DNA from: DASSCW01 sp036556695
Lineage (GTDB): Bacteria; Chloroflexota; Limnocylindria; QHBO01
Assembly (NCBI GenBank): GCA_036556695.1
Contig: DATBIY010000051.1
Coordinates: 1-32,719 of the forward strand
Reading direction: 5' to 3'
Length of the DNA: 32,719 nucleotides
Below, piece by piece: positions 24,122-31,514 of this stretch. The stretch's first letter is position 1, and each line of letters begins with the position of its first letter. Below the pieces are notes generated by a model. It saw only the letters and a list, made by a program, of their open reading frames with translations, made no database searches and was not told where the DNA came from. Made by a program: the position numbers and the translations under genes.

Positions 24122-24149
24122 AGTATACGCAGCCGATCCGGTGCCGCAA
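24122..24149 (-). promoter_or_regulatory. Promoter of the zinc-ribbon gene
   Basis: On the minus strand TTGCGG (24149-24144) and TATACT (24127-24122) are 16 bp apart; the -10 box matches consensus at five of six bases. Transcription would start near 24115, leaving an untranslated leader of about 150 nt before GTG 23966. The leader contains no clear small ORF. Confidence 0.5.
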
Positions 24150-24158
24150 GGCTGCGAC

Positions 24159-24164
24159 TATCCT
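24159..24164 (+). promoter_or_regulatory. -10 element of a probable leaderless mRNA
   Basis: TATCCT lies six bases before GTG 24171 with no ribosome site between. This spacing puts the transcription start on or next to the start codon. It is divergent from the zinc-ribbon promoter just to the left. Confidence 0.4.
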
Positions 24165-24170
24165 CACCGC

Positions 24171-24356
24171 GTGCGGACGCTGACATTGGTGATCGGCGTG
24201 CTGGCCGCCCTGGCGGGTGCGGTGTTCGCGCTGCAGGGCGCCGGCGTGCTGCCCGGCAGCTACATGACCGGGGATCGCACCTGGCTGGTGATCGGCTCGG
24301 TGATGGTGGTCGGCGGGCTGGCCCTCGCCTGGTGGGCCCGCCGCCGGCCGGCCTAG
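24171..24356 (+). CDS. Small two-helix membrane protein
   Basis: The product has 61 residues with two hydrophobic helices (about 3-21 and 37-55) joined by a short loop containing GVLPGSYMTGD, and ends in Arg-rich WARRRPA, placing both ends probably in the cytoplasm. Similar tiny membrane proteins of unknown function occur in GC-rich Gram-positives and Chloroflexota. GTG 24171 is preferred over a GTG at 24141 because a -10 element lies directly before it. Its stop overlaps the convergent nicotinamidase stop by four bases. Confidence 0.62.
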   Translation: MRTLTLVIGVLAALAGAVFALQGAGVLPGSYMTGDRTWLVIGSVMVVGGLALAWWARRRPA

Positions 24357-24943
24357 CGCTCCTCGAGCTGCGCCCCGGCCTCAGCCATCTCCTGCAGGGC
24401 GCGCTCGGCGTCGCCCGGCTTGAGGTTGACCGCGGCCACGGCCCGCTTCAGGACCACGGTCTCGAAGCCCAGCCGTCGCGCGTCGAGCGCGGTGGCGTTG
24501 ACGCAGTAGTCGGTGGCCAGGCCGCAGATCACGACCTGGGCGATCCCTAGCTCGCGCAGCATTCCGTCCAGCGGCGTCGCCACTTCGGCGCCGCTCACCG
24601 GGTCGCGCATGGTGAAGCCGGAGTAGCCGTCCTCACCGTTCGCTCCCTTGCGCACGACCTCACCGTCGACCAGCAGGTCCGGGTGCAGCTCGGCGCCCCA
24701 CGTCCCGGCGACGCAATGCACGGGCCAGATCCCCCCGTCCTTGGCGAAGTGCGGCGTCGAGGGCGGGTGCCAGTCCTGCGTGTAGAAGACCGGCGAGCCC
24801 GTCACGCGAGCGGCCATCACCTCGTCGTTGATGCGCGGCATGATGTGCGCCGCCCGGGCGACTGACAGGCTGCCGGATGGATCGGCAAAGTCGTTCTGGA
24901 CGTCGACCACGATCAGCGCGGTGCCCGGAGCGTAGTCCGTCAT
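24353..24943 (-). CDS. pncA: Nicotinamidase / pyrazinamidase-type amidohydrolase
   Basis: The 196-residue enzyme converts nicotinamide to nicotinate for NAD salvage. The isochorismatase-fold catalytic triad is visible: Asp14 in IVVDVQNDF, Lys99 in VRKG, and Cys147 in CGLATDYCVNATA. Metal ligands Asp57, His59 and His65 occur in QDWHPPSTPHF. This metal set separates nicotinamidases from other isochorismatase-like hydrolases. Length is typical. It is transcribed toward the small membrane gene and seems to have its own promoter: TATGAT ends six bases before ATG 24943, which suggests a leaderless mRNA. Read-through from the exporter gene 21 bp upstream is also possible. Confidence 0.93.
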   Translation of the reverse strand: MTDYAPGTALIVVDVQNDFADPSGSLSVARAAHIMPRINDEVMAARVTGSPVFYTQDWHPPSTPHFAKDGGIWPVHCVAGTWGAELHPDLLVDGEVVRKGANGEDGYSGFTMRDPVSGAEVATPLDGMLRELGIAQVVICGLATDYCVNATALDARRLGFETVVLKRAVAAVNLKPGDAERALQEMAEAGAQLEER

Positions 24944-24949
24944 GAGCCG

Positions 24950-24955
24950 ATCATA
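24950..24955 (-). promoter_or_regulatory. -10 element of the nicotinamidase gene
   Basis: TATGAT (five of six consensus bases) lies exactly six bases before ATG 24943 with no Shine-Dalgarno sequence between. No good -35 box is seen, as is usual for leaderless promoters of this type. Confidence 0.42.
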
Positions 24956-24964
24956 AGCCGCCGC

Positions 24965-26644
24965 TCAGTGATAGGCAGGCACCGGTGCCTGGCTGTCAGC
25001 GGCGGCTGCCGCCGCCGTCCCTTCCTCGGCGTGCTGGCGCAGCGGGGTCTCGGGAATCGCCATCGCCACCAGCGCGAAGGCCGCCGCCGCCGTGATCACG
25101 CCCAGCCACATGGCGTTGGCCACGGCGATCGAGAACGCCTGGTGGATGCCGCCCACGATGCCCGGCAGGAACTGCTCGACCATTGGCCGGAACTGCTCCG
25201 GCGTGTTCTGCAGGATCGTCTGGCCCAGGTCCACGCCGACCGCGGTGGCATCGCTGCCACCCAGCTGCCCGGCGCGCTGGAAGCCTTCGATCAGCGGCTG
25301 CGGCACATCGTTGCTGGCCAGCTGGCGCGGGATCTCGTCGGTCAGTGTGCTGCCGAACAGGGTGCCGGCGATGGCCAGGCCAACGGTGCCGCCCACCTGC
25401 CGGAAGAAGACCAGCGCGCTGGTCGCCACGCCCATGACCCGGAATGGCACGGCGTTCTGGATGACGATGGTGAAGACGGCCATGGTGGGGCCGATGCCAA
25501 CACCCATCAGGAACATCCAGAACCACAGCTGTGCAATCGGGGTGTTGGCCCGTAGCCCGGTCAGCAGGAAGAGGCCGATTCCGGCGAGCAGCAGCGCTCC
25601 GGCGGACAGCCACTTGTACCGCCCGGTGCGGCTCACGATCTGGCCGGAGATGATCGAGCTGCCGATGACGCCGATCAGCATCGGCAGCATCTCGTAGCCC
25701 GATTGGGTGGCCGACGAGCCGTTCACGAACTGGAACCAGCGCGGGATGAAGATCACGCCGCCGAAGAAGCCGAAGCTGATCAGGCCGCCGGCGACCACCG
25801 TGGCGGTGAAGGTTCGGTTGCCGAACAGCTCGAGGTGGATGATCGGGTCCTTGGCCCGCGACTCGACCCATACGAAGACTGCGGTCAGGACCGCGGACAC
25901 GGCCAGCAGGCCGCCGACGCTGGGATCCAGCCAGTCGGCCGACTGCTTGTTTGTCAGGCCCAGCAGCAGCGGCACCACCGCCGCGGCGAAGACCGCGGCG
26001 CCCAGGTAGTCAATCGACACGACCCGCTCCGGGTGCTTGATCGGCGGCAGCAGGCGCCAGATGACGGCCATCGCCACCAGGCCGATGGGCAGGTTGACGA
26101 GGAACACCCAGTGCCAGCTGATCGAGTCCGTCAGAAAGCCGCCCAGCGCCGGACCGATGAGCATCGAGATGCCGAACACACCGCCGAACAGGCCCTGGTA
26201 TCGGCCTCGCTCACGCGGCGTGAAGAGGTCACCGATGACCGCCAGCGAGATCGGGAACAGCGCCCCTGCGCCAAGCCCCTGGATGCCGCGGAACAGCACA
26301 AGCTGCCACATCTCCTGCGACAGGGCGCTCAGGCCGGAGCCCAGCAGGAACAGGCCGATACCCAGCATGAGCATCGGCCGTCTGCCGAACAGGTCGGACA
26401 GCTTGCCGTACAGCGGTCCGGTGACGGTGGCAGTCAGCAGGTAGATGGTGACCACCCAGGTGTAAAGCTCGTTGCCGCGCAGGTCGGTCAGGATGCGCGG
26501 CAGCGCCGTGCCCACGATCGTCTGGTCGAGCGCCGAGAGGAAGAGGGCCAGCAGCACGGCGCCCAGGATCTCGAAGCGGGCGCGGTTGTCGACCTGCACC
26601 GGTGCGTCGTCGACGTGTCGTGCGGCGGTGGCAGAGGAAGTCAC
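24965..26644 (-). CDS. DHA2-type MFS multidrug exporter (14 helices)
   Basis: The 559-residue membrane protein belongs to the EmrB/QacA drug:proton antiporter group. Motif D1 LDQTIVGTALP is at 39-49, motif A GKLSDLFGRRP at 80-90, and the antiporter motif C region GISMLIGPALGGFLTD near 157-172. About 14 hydrophobic helices are present. It probably exports toxic amphiphilic compounds, but the substrate cannot be read. The start is GTG at 26644 with AAGGAGA nine bases upstream, overlapping the MarR stop as GTGA, so the regulator and pump form one transcript. Confidence 0.92.
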   Translation of the reverse strand: MTSSATAARHVDDAPVQVDNRARFEILGAVLLALFLSALDQTIVGTALPRILTDLRGNELYTWVVTIYLLTATVTGPLYGKLSDLFGRRPMLMLGIGLFLLGSGLSALSQEMWQLVLFRGIQGLGAGALFPISLAVIGDLFTPRERGRYQGLFGGVFGISMLIGPALGGFLTDSISWHWVFLVNLPIGLVAMAVIWRLLPPIKHPERVVSIDYLGAAVFAAAVVPLLLGLTNKQSADWLDPSVGGLLAVSAVLTAVFVWVESRAKDPIIHLELFGNRTFTATVVAGGLISFGFFGGVIFIPRWFQFVNGSSATQSGYEMLPMLIGVIGSSIISGQIVSRTGRYKWLSAGALLLAGIGLFLLTGLRANTPIAQLWFWMFLMGVGIGPTMAVFTIVIQNAVPFRVMGVATSALVFFRQVGGTVGLAIAGTLFGSTLTDEIPRQLASNDVPQPLIEGFQRAGQLGGSDATAVGVDLGQTILQNTPEQFRPMVEQFLPGIVGGIHQAFSIAVANAMWLGVITAAAAFALVAMAIPETPLRQHAEEGTAAAAAADSQAPVPAYH

Positions 26645-27135
26645 GAAGTTTCGTCTCCTTCGGTGATGCGCTCGAGAGCGTTGCGCAGCGATCGGATGCC
26701 GGTCAGCAGGTTCTTCCGCTCGGCCGGTGGAACCTGGGCGATGGCGGCGGCCATGCGGTGCTGCCGCGCCTCGTGGAGCGCGTCGATGTCGGCGATCCCG
26801 GCCTCGGTCAGGCTCACCAGCACGACGCGCCGGTCACGCGTGTCGTGGTCACGTCGTACCAGCCCGCGCTCCTCAAGCCGGCTGATGAAGCCGGTGGCCG
26901 TTGGCAGGCCGGAGCCGAGAAGCTCGGCCACGCGCGTCATGGGGATGGGGCCGTGGTGGTGAATCTTCGACATCAGGAAGACGTGGCCCATGCCCAGTCC
27001 ACGCGCGTGGCAATGCGACAGGAACGCGGCGCGCTCACCAAGCATCAGCCCATTCAACTCGTCGATCAGCCGAGCGGTGGTGGAGTTGCCGTGTGTCGTT
27101 CGCTCGACCGCAATATTTCGTGCCAAGTAAACCAT
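26641..27135 (-). CDS. MarR-family transcriptional regulator
   Basis: The product has up to 164 residues. Winged-helix features are clear: PMTRVAELLGSGLPTATGFI (HTH, about 65-85), SRLEERGLVRRDHDTRDRRV (recognition end and wing) and VSLTEAG. It most likely represses its own gene and the overlapping exporter, and releases DNA on ligand binding. ATG 27135 is the longest clear start, but it lies inside a strong -10 box (TAAAAT, 27139-27134). If that promoter is right, the ATG is not transcribed and translation may begin at TTG 27126, seven bases after the -10, as a leaderless mRNA. That would remove three residues only. Confidence 0.9.
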   Translation of the reverse strand: MVYLARNIAVERTTHGNSTTARLIDELNGLMLGERAAFLSHCHARGLGMGHVFLMSKIHHHGPIPMTRVAELLGSGLPTATGFISRLEERGLVRRDHDTRDRRVVLVSLTEAGIADIDALHEARQHRMAAAIAQVPPAERKNLLTGIRSLRNALERITEGDETS

Positions 27136-27163
27136 TTTACTCGAGCGAAAAGTTCGAAGTCAA
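27126..27163 (-). promoter_or_regulatory. Promoter with overlapping palindromic operator for the MarR-exporter operon
   Basis: On the minus strand TTGACT (27163-27158) and TAAAAT (27139-27134) are 18 bp apart, each one base from consensus. The palindrome AGTAAAATGGTTTACT (27141-27126; six-base arms, four-base centre) covers the -10 box and the expected start point. This is where a MarR dimer would block transcription, so autoregulation is likely. Binding is inferred from position and symmetry. Confidence 0.62.
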
Positions 27164-27189
27164 GCGTTTCGACGCCGTGACATCGCGGG

Positions 27190-27195
27190 TATCGT
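27190..27195 (+). promoter_or_regulatory. -10 element of the divergent oxidase gene
   Basis: TATCGT lies 11 bases before GTG 27207 and would give a leader of only about five nt. A weak TTTCGA sits 17 bp upstream. The MarR operator is about 50 bp away, so shared control is possible but not shown. Confidence 0.3.
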
Positions 27196-27206
27196 CCGCT
27201 CATCAC

Positions 27207-28679
27207 GTGGACACGCCGCTCACCCCTCACGACCTGACACTGCGCCCGGGCCGCGGCGTTCGCAGCCCGTGGCTGCGCGACGCGCTGGCTGCCGAGGGCA
27301 ACCCGCCCGCTGCTCCTCCCCCGCCGGCGCGGCTGGACGTGGACGTTCTGGTGATCGGCGGCGGCTACACCGGCCTGTGGACCGCGTACCAGCTGCGCCA
27401 GCGCGCGCCGGACCTGCGAGTGGCCGTGGTGGAGCAGGACATCTGCGGCGGCGGCCCATCCGGCCGCAACGGAGGCTTCGCCAACGCATGGTGGGACGAG
27501 CTCGACACGCTGGTCGACCTCTACGGCCCCGAGCCCGCCCTCGAGGCGGCGCGCGCCGTGGGGGAGTCAGTCGCAGCCATCGGCGCGTGGTGCGAGCGCC
27601 ACCAGGTCGACGCCCACTTCCACCAGGCGGGGATGCTGGTCGTGTCCACCACCCCGATCCATGACGAGCGGCCGCGCTCCGCGGCCCAGCTGGCGGCAGA
27701 GCTGGGCGTGGGCGAGGAGCTGGTGCCGCTCGACCCCGAGCAGATCGCCGCTCGCTGCCGCTCTCCGCGATTTCGCAACGGGGCGCTGATGCGCGCGGGC
27801 GGCACCGTGCAGCCGGCCCTGCTGGCGCGCGGGCTGCGCCGCGTGGCCCTCGAGCAGGGAGTGGCCATCCACGAAGGCACGCGCGTGCGGCCCGAGGTCC
27901 GCCATGACGGCCCGGGGGTGCGGTTGACGGCCGACAGCGCAACGGGCACGCATGACCTCCGCGCGCGCCAGCTGGTGCTGGCCACCAACGCCTGGTCTGC
28001 AGCATGGCGGCCGCTGCGCCGCTCGATGCTCGCCTGGGGCAGCTACATGGTCCGTTCGGAGCCGATTCCCGCTGAGCTGCTGGCGGAGCTGGGCTGGACG
28101 GGCGCCGAATCGATCTACACGGCGCGCTTCAATGTCGAGTACTTCCACGTGACCCGCGATGGCCGCATCGCCATCGGCTCTGGCGGCGGGGTGCCTGGCT
28201 ACGACGGGCGCATCGGCTCTGCCTTCACCGATGACGTGCCGTCCGCCCGCCGTGCGGCAGCTGCGTTTCGCACGCTGTTCCCGCAGCTGCACGACGTCCG
28301 CCTCACTGATGCCTGGGGCGGGCCGATTGACGTGGCTGGAGCCCACCTGCCGCGTTTCGGCAGCGTCCCGGGCGTGCCGGTTCATTACGCGGTGGGCTAT
28401 TCGGGAAACGGCGTGGCGCCCTCGCATCTCGCCGGCCGCGTGCTGGCGGCGCTCGTGGTTGGCGCCGATGAGCCACTGACTCGGCTGCCGGTCGTCGGCC
28501 CACCCCCCGCCCGGCTGCCGCCAGAGCCGTTGCGCTACGTCGGCGCGCGCCTCATGCGCCGGGCCATCATGCTCCGGGAAGCGCAGGAGCTCTCCGGCCG
28601 GCGAGCGTGGTGGCCGCTGCGACAGCTGACCGCCCTCCCCCGGCGACTGGGCTATCACCTTGGGCCCGGACCCTCATGA
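27207..28679 (+). CDS. FAD-dependent oxidoreductase (DAO / PuuB-like)
   Basis: The 490-residue protein is of the D-amino-acid oxidase family: FAD-binding VLVIGGGYTGLWTAY at 48-61, then CGGGPSGRNGGF at 80-91, a motif typical of gamma-glutamylputrescine oxidase-like enzymes, and the C-terminal YSGNGVAPSHLAGR near the flavin. It should oxidise an amine or amino acid to imine plus peroxide. The first 40 residues are a variable Pro/Ala-rich lead. The start is GTG 27207, the first after the divergent promoter region; the frame is open further left only through the MarR gene. The last ~50 residues after the FAD domain are basic and variable. Substrate unknown. Confidence 0.87.
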   Translation: MDTPLTPHDLTLRPGRGVRSPWLRDALAAEGNPPAAPPPPARLDVDVLVIGGGYTGLWTAYQLRQRAPDLRVAVVEQDICGGGPSGRNGGFANAWWDELDTLVDLYGPEPALEAARAVGESVAAIGAWCERHQVDAHFHQAGMLVVSTTPIHDERPRSAAQLAAELGVGEELVPLDPEQIAARCRSPRFRNGALMRAGGTVQPALLARGLRRVALEQGVAIHEGTRVRPEVRHDGPGVRLTADSATGTHDLRARQLVLATNAWSAAWRPLRRSMLAWGSYMVRSEPIPAELLAELGWTGAESIYTARFNVEYFHVTRDGRIAIGSGGGVPGYDGRIGSAFTDDVPSARRAAAAFRTLFPQLHDVRLTDAWGGPIDVAGAHLPRFGSVPGVPVHYAVGYSGNGVAPSHLAGRVLAALVVGADEPLTRLPVVGPPPARLPPEPLRYVGARLMRRAIMLREAQELSGRRAWWPLRQLTALPRRLGYHLGPGPS

Positions 28680-28744
28680 CGTCGACCCGGACCTGACGTC
28701 CCTGCGCAGCGAGCTGCCGTCACTCGCCGGGCCGACGGATCTGA

Positions 28745-31366
28745 CTAGCTGGGGAACAGCCGTCGCAGGCGGCGGTACGCGGTGGCTGCCGGGCCGCGCC
28801 GTCCCTTGAGCCACCGCGGATCGCTCATCGATGCCATGGGGTTGCGGCGGGCTGCCGGCCCGGCGGCCGGCGGCGGCGCCGGGCTTGTCGCCGTGTGGCT
28901 GCTGAACGTGGTCGGCCGTGGGGGGCTCACCGGCTGAGAGGCGGGCGTCGTCGGCTCGGCGCTCGCCGCCGTGGATCGGCCGAGCAGGTTGCGAATTGCC
29001 TCCACCTCATCGGCGTCCCAGCCTTCGTCGGCGGCGAGCTGGGCGAGCTCCGCGTCCGAGAGCTCAATGGCCTGCATGGGAGCGGACTGCCCAGCCCGCG
29101 GCTGTGACGGTGGCGGTGGAGGGGCATCGGCGCTGCGCCAGCCCTGCGTGGCGACTTCCAGCCCTGCCTCCTCGAACTCGTCGCCCAGCCACATCAGCTC
29201 CTCTTCGCCGGCAGGTCCCTCCGCCGGCGCCTGAGCCGGCGCAGCCGCCGCCCCGTCCTCGACGCTGCTCTCGGCGGCAATCTCAGCGACATCCTCGGCC
29301 GGCACCTCATTGGTCGGCGGCACGTCGGCTGCCGCTACCTCCGCGACCGGCGTCTCCTCAACCATGACAGCCGATCGGTCGTCGCCCTCGATCGTGGGTT
29401 CGGGCAAGCTGAACTCGGGGTATGGCTCCGCGGAAGCTGGCGGCTCTTGGAATGCGTCCTGGATGGCCGCCTGCGCCTCTTCGGCGCTCGCCTCGTCCGA
29501 TGATTGCGATTCGGAGGCCTGGTCGAATCCGGTGGCCTCTGCGGGGGCGGGCGCTGCGAACGCGTCCTGGATGGCGGCTATGGCCTCCTCTTCGGCGACG
29601 TCCTCGCCAGTAGGCGCGGCTTCCAGTGCCTCTTCCATCACCGGCTCGTCAGTGGTAGCCGGCGTCTCGAACGCGTCCTGGAGGGCGGCTCGCGCCTCCT
29701 CCTCGGCCCGCACCTCGTCGTGTGCAGTCGGCTCGAAGGGAGCTTCCACCCGCTGGGCCACCTCCGCGGGCGACGCTTCCCCGTCCGATGCCTCGGACCG
29801 TGGCGCTTCCGCCGATGCCTGTTCCGCTGGTGCGGCTTCCGCCTGTTGTGCTTCAGCCTGTTGTGCTTCAGCCTGCGCCGCGTCCAGCCATGTGAAGTCG
29901 CCGTCGGCGAACCAATCGGGCTCGATGACTTCGCTGGAATAGATGGACGGCACGGCTCGTGCGACCGGCTGCTCCGGCTCCGCGACCAGCTGCTGCGTCT
30001 GCTCACTCGGTGGCTCCGGCTCCTCGAGCGGCGCCGCTTCGGACTCGGCCTCGGGGACGGGCTGCTCGTCAGCGATCACCTCAAGTGAGGACGCCGCGTC
30101 CGGATCGGACGCTACCTCGACGTCCCCCACGAGCGCGGCAGCTGGCGCCTCAGGCACGTCCGCGTACGTCACGGCGGCCCCGGCCTCAGGCTCGGGCTCG
30201 GCCATGTCCGCTTCCGTCAGGGCGGCTTCCCGCTCGTCGGCTTCCGGTCCGGCGGGAGCCTCGTCAGTCATGTCAGCTTCGGGAAGCTCCACTGCCGGGG
30301 CGGCGGCGCCCAGGACCTGGTCCTCGAGCAGGTCCACCTCGATGACCGTCGTCTCGGCAGTGGCGCTGGCGCCTTCCCCATCGGCGTGCGCAGCTTCGTC
30401 GTCCACATCGGTGACACCCGCAGCAGCGACGATGGGCTGGATCTCGTCCACCGGCACCTCGTCGGCCGGCGCTTCGGCCGGCGCTTCGGCCGGCTGCTCA
30501 GCTCGCAGGTCGCGCTGCAGGGCAGCGAGCGCGTCGGCAGCTTCCTGTGCGCCGGGCAGCTCGGAGAGCGTGGGGTCGTCGGCGCGGGCCAGCGCGTCGG
30601 CGAGGCCGGCGAATGCGGACCGCCCGCCGCGGATCTTTCGGCGTCGGGACTCGGCGCGTCGCTTCCGTCCCGACGACGGCTCTGTGGCAACCTCATCGAC
30701 GGCCGCTGACGGCTCGGGCTCAACCGCCTGGACGTCCGGCTCCGTCGGTTCAGCCATAGTCGGCTCGGAAACCGCCATCTCTTCCGCCATCGGCTCATTC
30801 GCCATCGGCTCATCCGCCATCGGCTCATCCGCATCCGGCTCATCCGCATCCGGCTCTGAGGCAATGGATTCGGCCGGCGGCGCCTCATCGTCCTGGGGAG
30901 CGGGGCGCGGCACCGGCCGCTCCTCCTCGTAGCCGGGGATCTCCCACGCGACGGTGGAGGACGGACGGCTCGTCGGCAGTCGCAGGTCCATGCGCGCCTC
31001 GAGCAGATCGACGCGGGTGCGCAGCGACGCCACCTCACCGCGGGCCTCGCCAAGGGCCAGGAGGGCCTGGCCATAGCGCTCGGTGAGGCTCCGGAACTCG
31101 GTCAGCAGCTCGCGGAACGGGCTCATCTCATGCGAGCCGCCATTGCCGTTGGTGCGCGCCGCGGGTTCGGGCTCATCCGGGCGGTAGATGTGCGGCTCGG
31201 GCTGCGGCGGGGAGGCTGGCGGGGTGCGCGGCTGCAGGAAGACGCGCATGCCGTCCGGACCCTCCGGCGCGCTGGCGAGCACACCGCGGGCGATCAGCTC
31301 CCAGACGCGCCGCTCCGGGACGCCCAGGACCAGCGCCGCATCCTTGACCGAATAGCCGTCCATCAC
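28745..31366 (-). CDS. HTH / coiled-coil protein with very long acidic disordered region
   Basis: The 873-residue protein is not recognised as a known family. Residues 4-30 form a MerR/excisionase-like helix-turn-helix (YSVKDAALVLGVPERRVWEL). Residues 84-128 are a coiled coil (FRELLTEFRSLTERYGQ onward). A basic patch lies at 233-249. Most of 150-760 is Glu/Ala/Pro-rich and disordered, with EPxAD pentamers (171-197) and three copies of an A-I/L-Q-D-A-F helix motif ending at Phe566, 603 and 639. Near the end are MWLGDEFEE (725-733), a three-helix UBA-like segment (767-797) and a basic amphipathic tail (ARRNP to FPS). GTG 31366 or ATG 31363 starts it, without a ribosome site. A scaffold or DNA-linked hub is possible; function unknown. 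Confidence 0.72.
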   Translation of the reverse strand: MMDGYSVKDAALVLGVPERRVWELIARGVLASAPEGPDGMRVFLQPRTPPASPPQPEPHIYRPDEPEPAARTNGNGGSHEMSPFRELLTEFRSLTERYGQALLALGEARGEVASLRTRVDLLEARMDLRLPTSRPSSTVAWEIPGYEEERPVPRPAPQDDEAPPAESIASEPDADEPDADEPMADEPMANEPMAEEMAVSEPTMAEPTEPDVQAVEPEPSAAVDEVATEPSSGRKRRAESRRRKIRGGRSAFAGLADALARADDPTLSELPGAQEAADALAALQRDLRAEQPAEAPAEAPADEVPVDEIQPIVAAAGVTDVDDEAAHADGEGASATAETTVIEVDLLEDQVLGAAAPAVELPEADMTDEAPAGPEADEREAALTEADMAEPEPEAGAAVTYADVPEAPAAALVGDVEVASDPDAASSLEVIADEQPVPEAESEAAPLEEPEPPSEQTQQLVAEPEQPVARAVPSIYSSEVIEPDWFADGDFTWLDAAQAEAQQAEAQQAEAAPAEQASAEAPRSEASDGEASPAEVAQRVEAPFEPTAHDEVRAEEEARAALQDAFETPATTDEPVMEEALEAAPTGEDVAEEEAIAAIQDAFAAPAPAEATGFDQASESQSSDEASAEEAQAAIQDAFQEPPASAEPYPEFSLPEPTIEGDDRSAVMVEETPVAEVAAADVPPTNEVPAEDVAEIAAESSVEDGAAAAPAQAPAEGPAGEEELMWLGDEFEEAGLEVATQGWRSADAPPPPPSQPRAGQSAPMQAIELSDAELAQLAADEGWDADEVEAIRNLLGRSTAASAEPTTPASQPVSPPRPTTFSSHTATSPAPPPAAGPAARRNPMASMSDPRWLKGRRGPAATAYRRLRRLFPS
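29446..29690 (-). repeat. Three in-gene repeats encoding EEAxAAIQDAF
   Basis: The stretch holds three DNA copies related to GCGTCCTGGATGGC on the plus strand, coding for EEARAALQDAF, EEAIAAIQDAF and EEAQAAIQDAF. Phe codons are at 29671, 29560 and 29452, so spacing is 37 and 36 codons. The spacers differ in sequence, so selection on the motif is more likely than recent duplication. Confidence 0.7.
29836..29880 (-). repeat. Three tandem 15-bp units in the disordered region
   Basis: Units GCTTCCGCCTGTTGT, GCTTCAGCCTGTTGT and GCTTCAGCCTGCGCC (plus strand) encode repeated AEAQQ. The near-perfect match suggests recent slippage; copy number changes of whole units keep the frame. Confidence 0.75.
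30784..30858 (-). repeat. Five tandem 15-bp units encoding acidic pentapeptides
   Basis: Five units close to CCGCCATCGGCTCAT (plus strand) encode EPMAN/EPMAD/EPDAD pentamers at about residues 170-195. Two subtypes, ATCGGC and ATCCGG, occur in blocks (three then two), as expected from tandem duplication. Confidence 0.75.
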
Positions 31367-31375
31367 GGGTCCGAT

Positions 31376-31404
31376 AGGGTAATACGCAGTGTCGAGCCGC
31401 CCAA
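31376..31404 (-). promoter_or_regulatory. Possible promoter of the HTH/disordered-protein gene
   Basis: TTGGGC (31404-31399) and TACCCT (31381-31376) are 17 bp apart on the minus strand, nine bases before GTG 31366 and twelve before ATG 31363. No Shine-Dalgarno sequence is present, so a very short leader is expected. The 148-bp divergent gap to the phosphorylase gene contains nothing else clear. Confidence 0.35.
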
Positions 31405-31499
31405 CCGGATCGCCATGCCCGGCGGGCGACCCGGGTGAGGGCCGGTCACCAGCCGATGGTACGCGTCACGGGCTGCAGCATCGGGCGGGGACCATCCGG

Positions 31500-31505
31500 T
31501 AGCAT
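31500..31505 (+). promoter_or_regulatory. Possible -10 element of the alpha-glucan phosphorylase gene
   Basis: TAGCAT lies nine bases before ATG 31515 and no Shine-Dalgarno sequence is seen. No convincing -35 box is found. The call rests on similarity to other first genes of this window. Confidence 0.25.
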
Positions 31506-31514
31506 CGGATATCC

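Noticed and set aside
27155..27173. Second palindrome TCGAA-N9-TTCGA in the MarR-oxidase gap
   Set aside because: Five-base arms at this spacing are expected by chance, and it overlaps the -35 box without matching the main palindrome.
30784..30858. CRISPR-like repeats
   Set aside because: Units are contiguous, 15 bp, in frame and encode acidic pentapeptides; there are no spacers and no cas genes.
29943..30932. Ser/Ala-rich plus-strand frame opposite the disordered protein
   Set aside because: Composition mirrors the antisense of Glu/Ala/Pro codons. The minus frame has an HTH, a coiled coil and a spaced motif, so it is the coding one.
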